This document shows positions 61,332 to 64,000 of a DNA stretch of 64,000 bases, piece by piece. How positions within the stretch are numbered: the first letter of the stretch is position 1; every line of letters begins with the position of its first letter. The notes under the pieces are model-generated. The model saw only the letters and a list, made by a program, of their open reading frames with translations. It had not been told where the DNA came from and did no database searches. This DNA is from Pyrrhoderma lamaoense (taxonomy: Eukaryota > Basidiomycota > Agaricomycetes > Hymenochaetales > Hymenochaetaceae): contig NBAZ01000005.1 of NCBI GenBank assembly GCA_002794735.1, positions 186,001-250,000 of the forward strand. Direction: 5' to 3'. A program made the position numbers and the translations under genes.

Positions 61332-64000
61332 ATGGGTGTTAAGTCTTTGTGGAACCTGCTCACTCCAGTTGGGCGGCCTGTCATGTGCGTACACACGGAT
61401 AACTTTATATTTCTCTGTATCTGAGCAGGAATGAAAAGGCTTGAAACAATGGAGGGAAGTCTATGGCGATTGATTCAAGTATCTGGATCTACCAGTTCCA
61501 AGCAACGATGCGTGACAAGGAGGCCGTGCATTGATTAATGCCCATGTTTTGGGCTTTCTTCGTCGAATATGCAAGCTTCTTTTCTACGGGATAAAGCCAG
61601 TTTTTGTCTTTGACGGTGGTGCACCCGTATTGAAAAGAATGACAATTGTGCGTGACATGTCTGGTTTCTGGCTTTGAATGCAATTGATAAACTTAATCGC
61701 TCACCATTAGGCCGAGCGCAAGAAGAAAAAGAGTGGCGCTGCTGAAAGCCACGTTAGAATCGCTGAGAGGCTCTTAGCTGCACAATTGAGAAGAGAAGCT
61801 CTGAATCACGCTAATAGGTTGGTAAAGTCTTGGATGAGATTGCTACAAATAGAAATATCATAGTATTTCTTATATTCCATATAATAAAGATGTATACTAA
61901 CATATCTTTCATCAACTCAGTCAAAAAATATCAAATGGAAAGGGTAAATTCACATCTGGAGCAGTTATTATAGACGAGAATACTGTTTACTTAGAAGATA
62001 TTGATGGCTCACGGCCAGATGCCACCCCAGCTCAGAAGAAGGCCAAACCAAGGAACCAACAAGTTCAGCAAGAAAAAATCGATGGGATGACAAGAGAGAT
62101 CCATATCGCCTTCCAGATGTAGATATGGATGCAATGATTGAAAAGGCAACTCGTAATTCAAGTGCCCCAGATCCACGACTCGCAACAGAAGATGAACTAC
62201 GAGCATTCCTTGAGATGCTTCGGCCAGAAGATCTTGATGTAAGTTCCCCAGCTTTCAAGGAGCTTCCGACCGAGGTACAATACGAGATCATCGGAGATCT
62301 CCGACTGAAGTCCCGGCAAACATCTTATAAACGGCTTCAATCCATGCTGCGTGATTCTCGGACTCCACTTGATTTTTCACGAGCTCAAATAGTAAACTTG
62401 AAGCAACGTAATGATCTTACTCAACAGCTACTAGAGACAACGGATAGTATTGGAAAGACCAATGACACTAATCTAATCGTATTGCAAGTGAACGAAATAG
62501 AGAATACATTCTTGTCAAGAATGAAGGAGAAGACGGTGGATTTATATTAGGGATCCGAAATGAAGGAACTCAGGAAAAACCGATTATCATTGACACAGAT
62601 GAGTCCGCAAAGTCGGAAGAAGAATCTGATGACGATATGGAAGAAGTGCATATGTATGTTTTCTATAAGCATAATCGAGGATGGAAACATAATTAACAAT
62701 ACCGTATACTATCCAGCCCTGCAAACACTGCTCCAAATTACGATCCAGATCTACGAGATTTCCAACGTAAAAATGCTTTAGATGCAATTGAAAGACGTTA
62801 CTTGCAGTCTAATTTGCGTGGAAAATCCAAGTTTAAGCGAGAAAAGCCGTTATTTATGCCTGACTCTTCGGAGGAGGCCGATGATTTAGCTAATGATTTT
62901 GGCTATGACATAGAGGGGGATGAAATGCAATCACTTCACCTCGTAACCGCCCTAGAGGAATCAATAAAAACACTGAAGAGAACGATCTTGGGTTGGCTAC
63001 CGCCTTGCAAGCATCCATAGACGAGGAAGAGGCCGCTAATTTACGCAAAGCTATCGAGGAATCTCGGTTGAGCTCATCGAACGTCAGAAGCAGTATAAAT
63101 CAACTACATGAGTCCCCAAGTCATGTTGCTGGTCCATCTAATCTTTCAAGGCATCAACGTACAGCACCATCGGATTTAGATGACGATATATACGCAGATT
63201 ATACACTTTCTAGATTAGATACTGCGCTAAGATTTGCGAATATTAGTCGGAATGATAAAGGTCAAAGGTCACCCCCCGGGCTTTTTTCAAACCCTAACTT
63301 GCTTTTGGAATTTCCTACTGAACCGGAGGAAAACAAAAAGACTATTTCCATAGCCTCAGAGGCTGATGACGAAGAAGATGACGATGATATGGAAGAGGTT
63401 GTACCCTTTCAGTCAGTAATAAGATTGGACGCGAAAAAAACGGATCTTGACCCACATGAGACTCCCATAGTCCGGAGTGGTGAACTTAAGGAAGGCCTAG
63501 ATCCCTTAAGAATAGAGACTGCACCCGAAGAGCTGACCGCTTTTACGATAACAAATGCGAAGGCTAATAATAATTCTTTGCTATCACAGAAATTACACCC
63601 CAGAACTCAGTCTCCTGAGCCATTTGCACAATCGGCTATCATTCATCCAGATCAAGTGAATACTAATAGCCCTCCCTCTGGATCATCTGATGTTGAAGGC
63701 GATTCTTGGTCCCGGCACCAACTCCCGGCGGGTCCAGAACACCTAATAATCAACATGTGGACGAAGGTTGGGATGCTGCCCATGAAATGAATGTTCAAGA
63801 GGAGGAAGGCGAATTTGCACGTTTTGCGGCTCAAGTCCGTGGTCGAGATATGAACGAAGTACGAAAAGAAATTGATGAAGAAATTCGCCAACTGAATCAG
63901 CAACGAAAAGCTGCAATGCGCGATTCTGACGAAATCACACAAGCTATGATTGCCCAGATTATGGTGAGCATATTGATGAATATGGTTTGCAACCTATAAC
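61332..64000 (+). CDS. RAD2: RAD2/XPG structure-specific endonuclease, partial (frame interrupted)
   Basis: The gene starts at 61332 (MGVKSLWNLLTPVGRPV) and runs beyond the window end, so only the N-terminal nuclease half and the spacer are seen. The intron at 61385 joins to LETMEG at 61442. Then come SMAIDSSIWIYQF, INAHVLGFLRRICKLLFYGI, KPVFVFDGGAPVLKRMT and AERKKKKSGAAESHVRIAER. The spacer begins PYRLPDVDMDAMIEKATR, then LPTEVQYEIIGDLRLKSRQ, ERNREYILVKNEGEDGGF and helical EEEAANLRKAIEESR. Rad2/XPG cuts 3' of lesions in nucleotide excision repair in the nucleus. One base is missing at about 61457, 61522, 62076, 62475, 62967 and 63707. The XPG-I domain with the second set of acidic residues lies outside. 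Confidence 0.9.

Noticed and set aside
17040..63710. Programmed -1 ribosomal frameshifting as an explanation for the many frame jumps
   Set aside because: The sites share no slippery heptamer or downstream structure and occur in unrelated genes. Missing bases in homopolymers explain them more simply.

Overview
The window is a nuclear fragment of a filamentous fungus, most likely a basidiomycete of the Agaricomycetes type. Fungal homocitrate synthase, GT-AG introns of about 45-80 nt (often several per gene), a Caf120-type PH protein, small secreted proteins and a seven-helix membrane protein of a type I associate with Agaricomycetes all point that way. I cannot name a species. No rRNA, CRISPR array, complete transposon or viral gene was seen.

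Layout. 0.3-8.5 kb: DPH4 (diphthamide), a Kre9/Knh1-domain secreted protein, homocitrate synthase (lysine) divergent from TRM8 (tRNA m7G), and an unrecognised 372-aa protein. 8.5-16 kb: an AT-rich, gene-poor stretch whose only supported genes are small secreted proteins. Two of them (11521-12018 + and 13441-13750 -) are clear paralogs with the same intron position. 16-19.4 kb: a large inositol polyphosphate 5-phosphatase. 19.8-21.5 kb: a 7-TM protein. 22.8 kb: another tiny secreted protein. 23.2-25.4 kb: RPS20 divergent from the splicing factor CCDC130/Saf4. 26-30.5 kb: ARID protein of the SWI1 type. 33-34.3 kb: a nucleotidyltransferase-fold-like protein. 36-38.8 kb: peroxisomal citrate synthase ending in SKL, with about 18 exons. 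38.9-41.3 kb: an 83-aa unknown and a TMEM41/VTT membrane protein. 42.6-43.4 kb: a GPI-type secreted protein. 44.35 kb: an intron-containing tRNA-Lys(CUU). 44.9-47.5 kb: SPF31/DNAJC8 divergent from COX11. 48.1-53.6 kb: CAF120. 54.5-55.7 kb: EFM4. 55.8-59.0 kb: SGD1/NOM1. 59.3-64 kb: RMI1 head-to-head with RAD2 (XPG), which runs off the window.

Most genes are unrelated housekeeping genes. The visible functional pairings are mainly divergent ones: two genome-stability genes (RMI1/RAD2), lysine synthesis with tRNA modification, and a ribosomal protein with a splicing factor.

Two things stand out. First, the secreted-protein island is a candidate for an undescribed family. Second, at about twenty places the reading frame of an otherwise convincing gene jumps by exactly one base in the same sense (one base missing). 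These mostly sit in short G/C or A runs. The simplest reading is uncorrected single-base deletions in the assembly, so genes such as RAD2, SGD1, SWI1 and the 5-phosphatase look broken but probably are not. Exon limits given here come from reading splice signals by eye.
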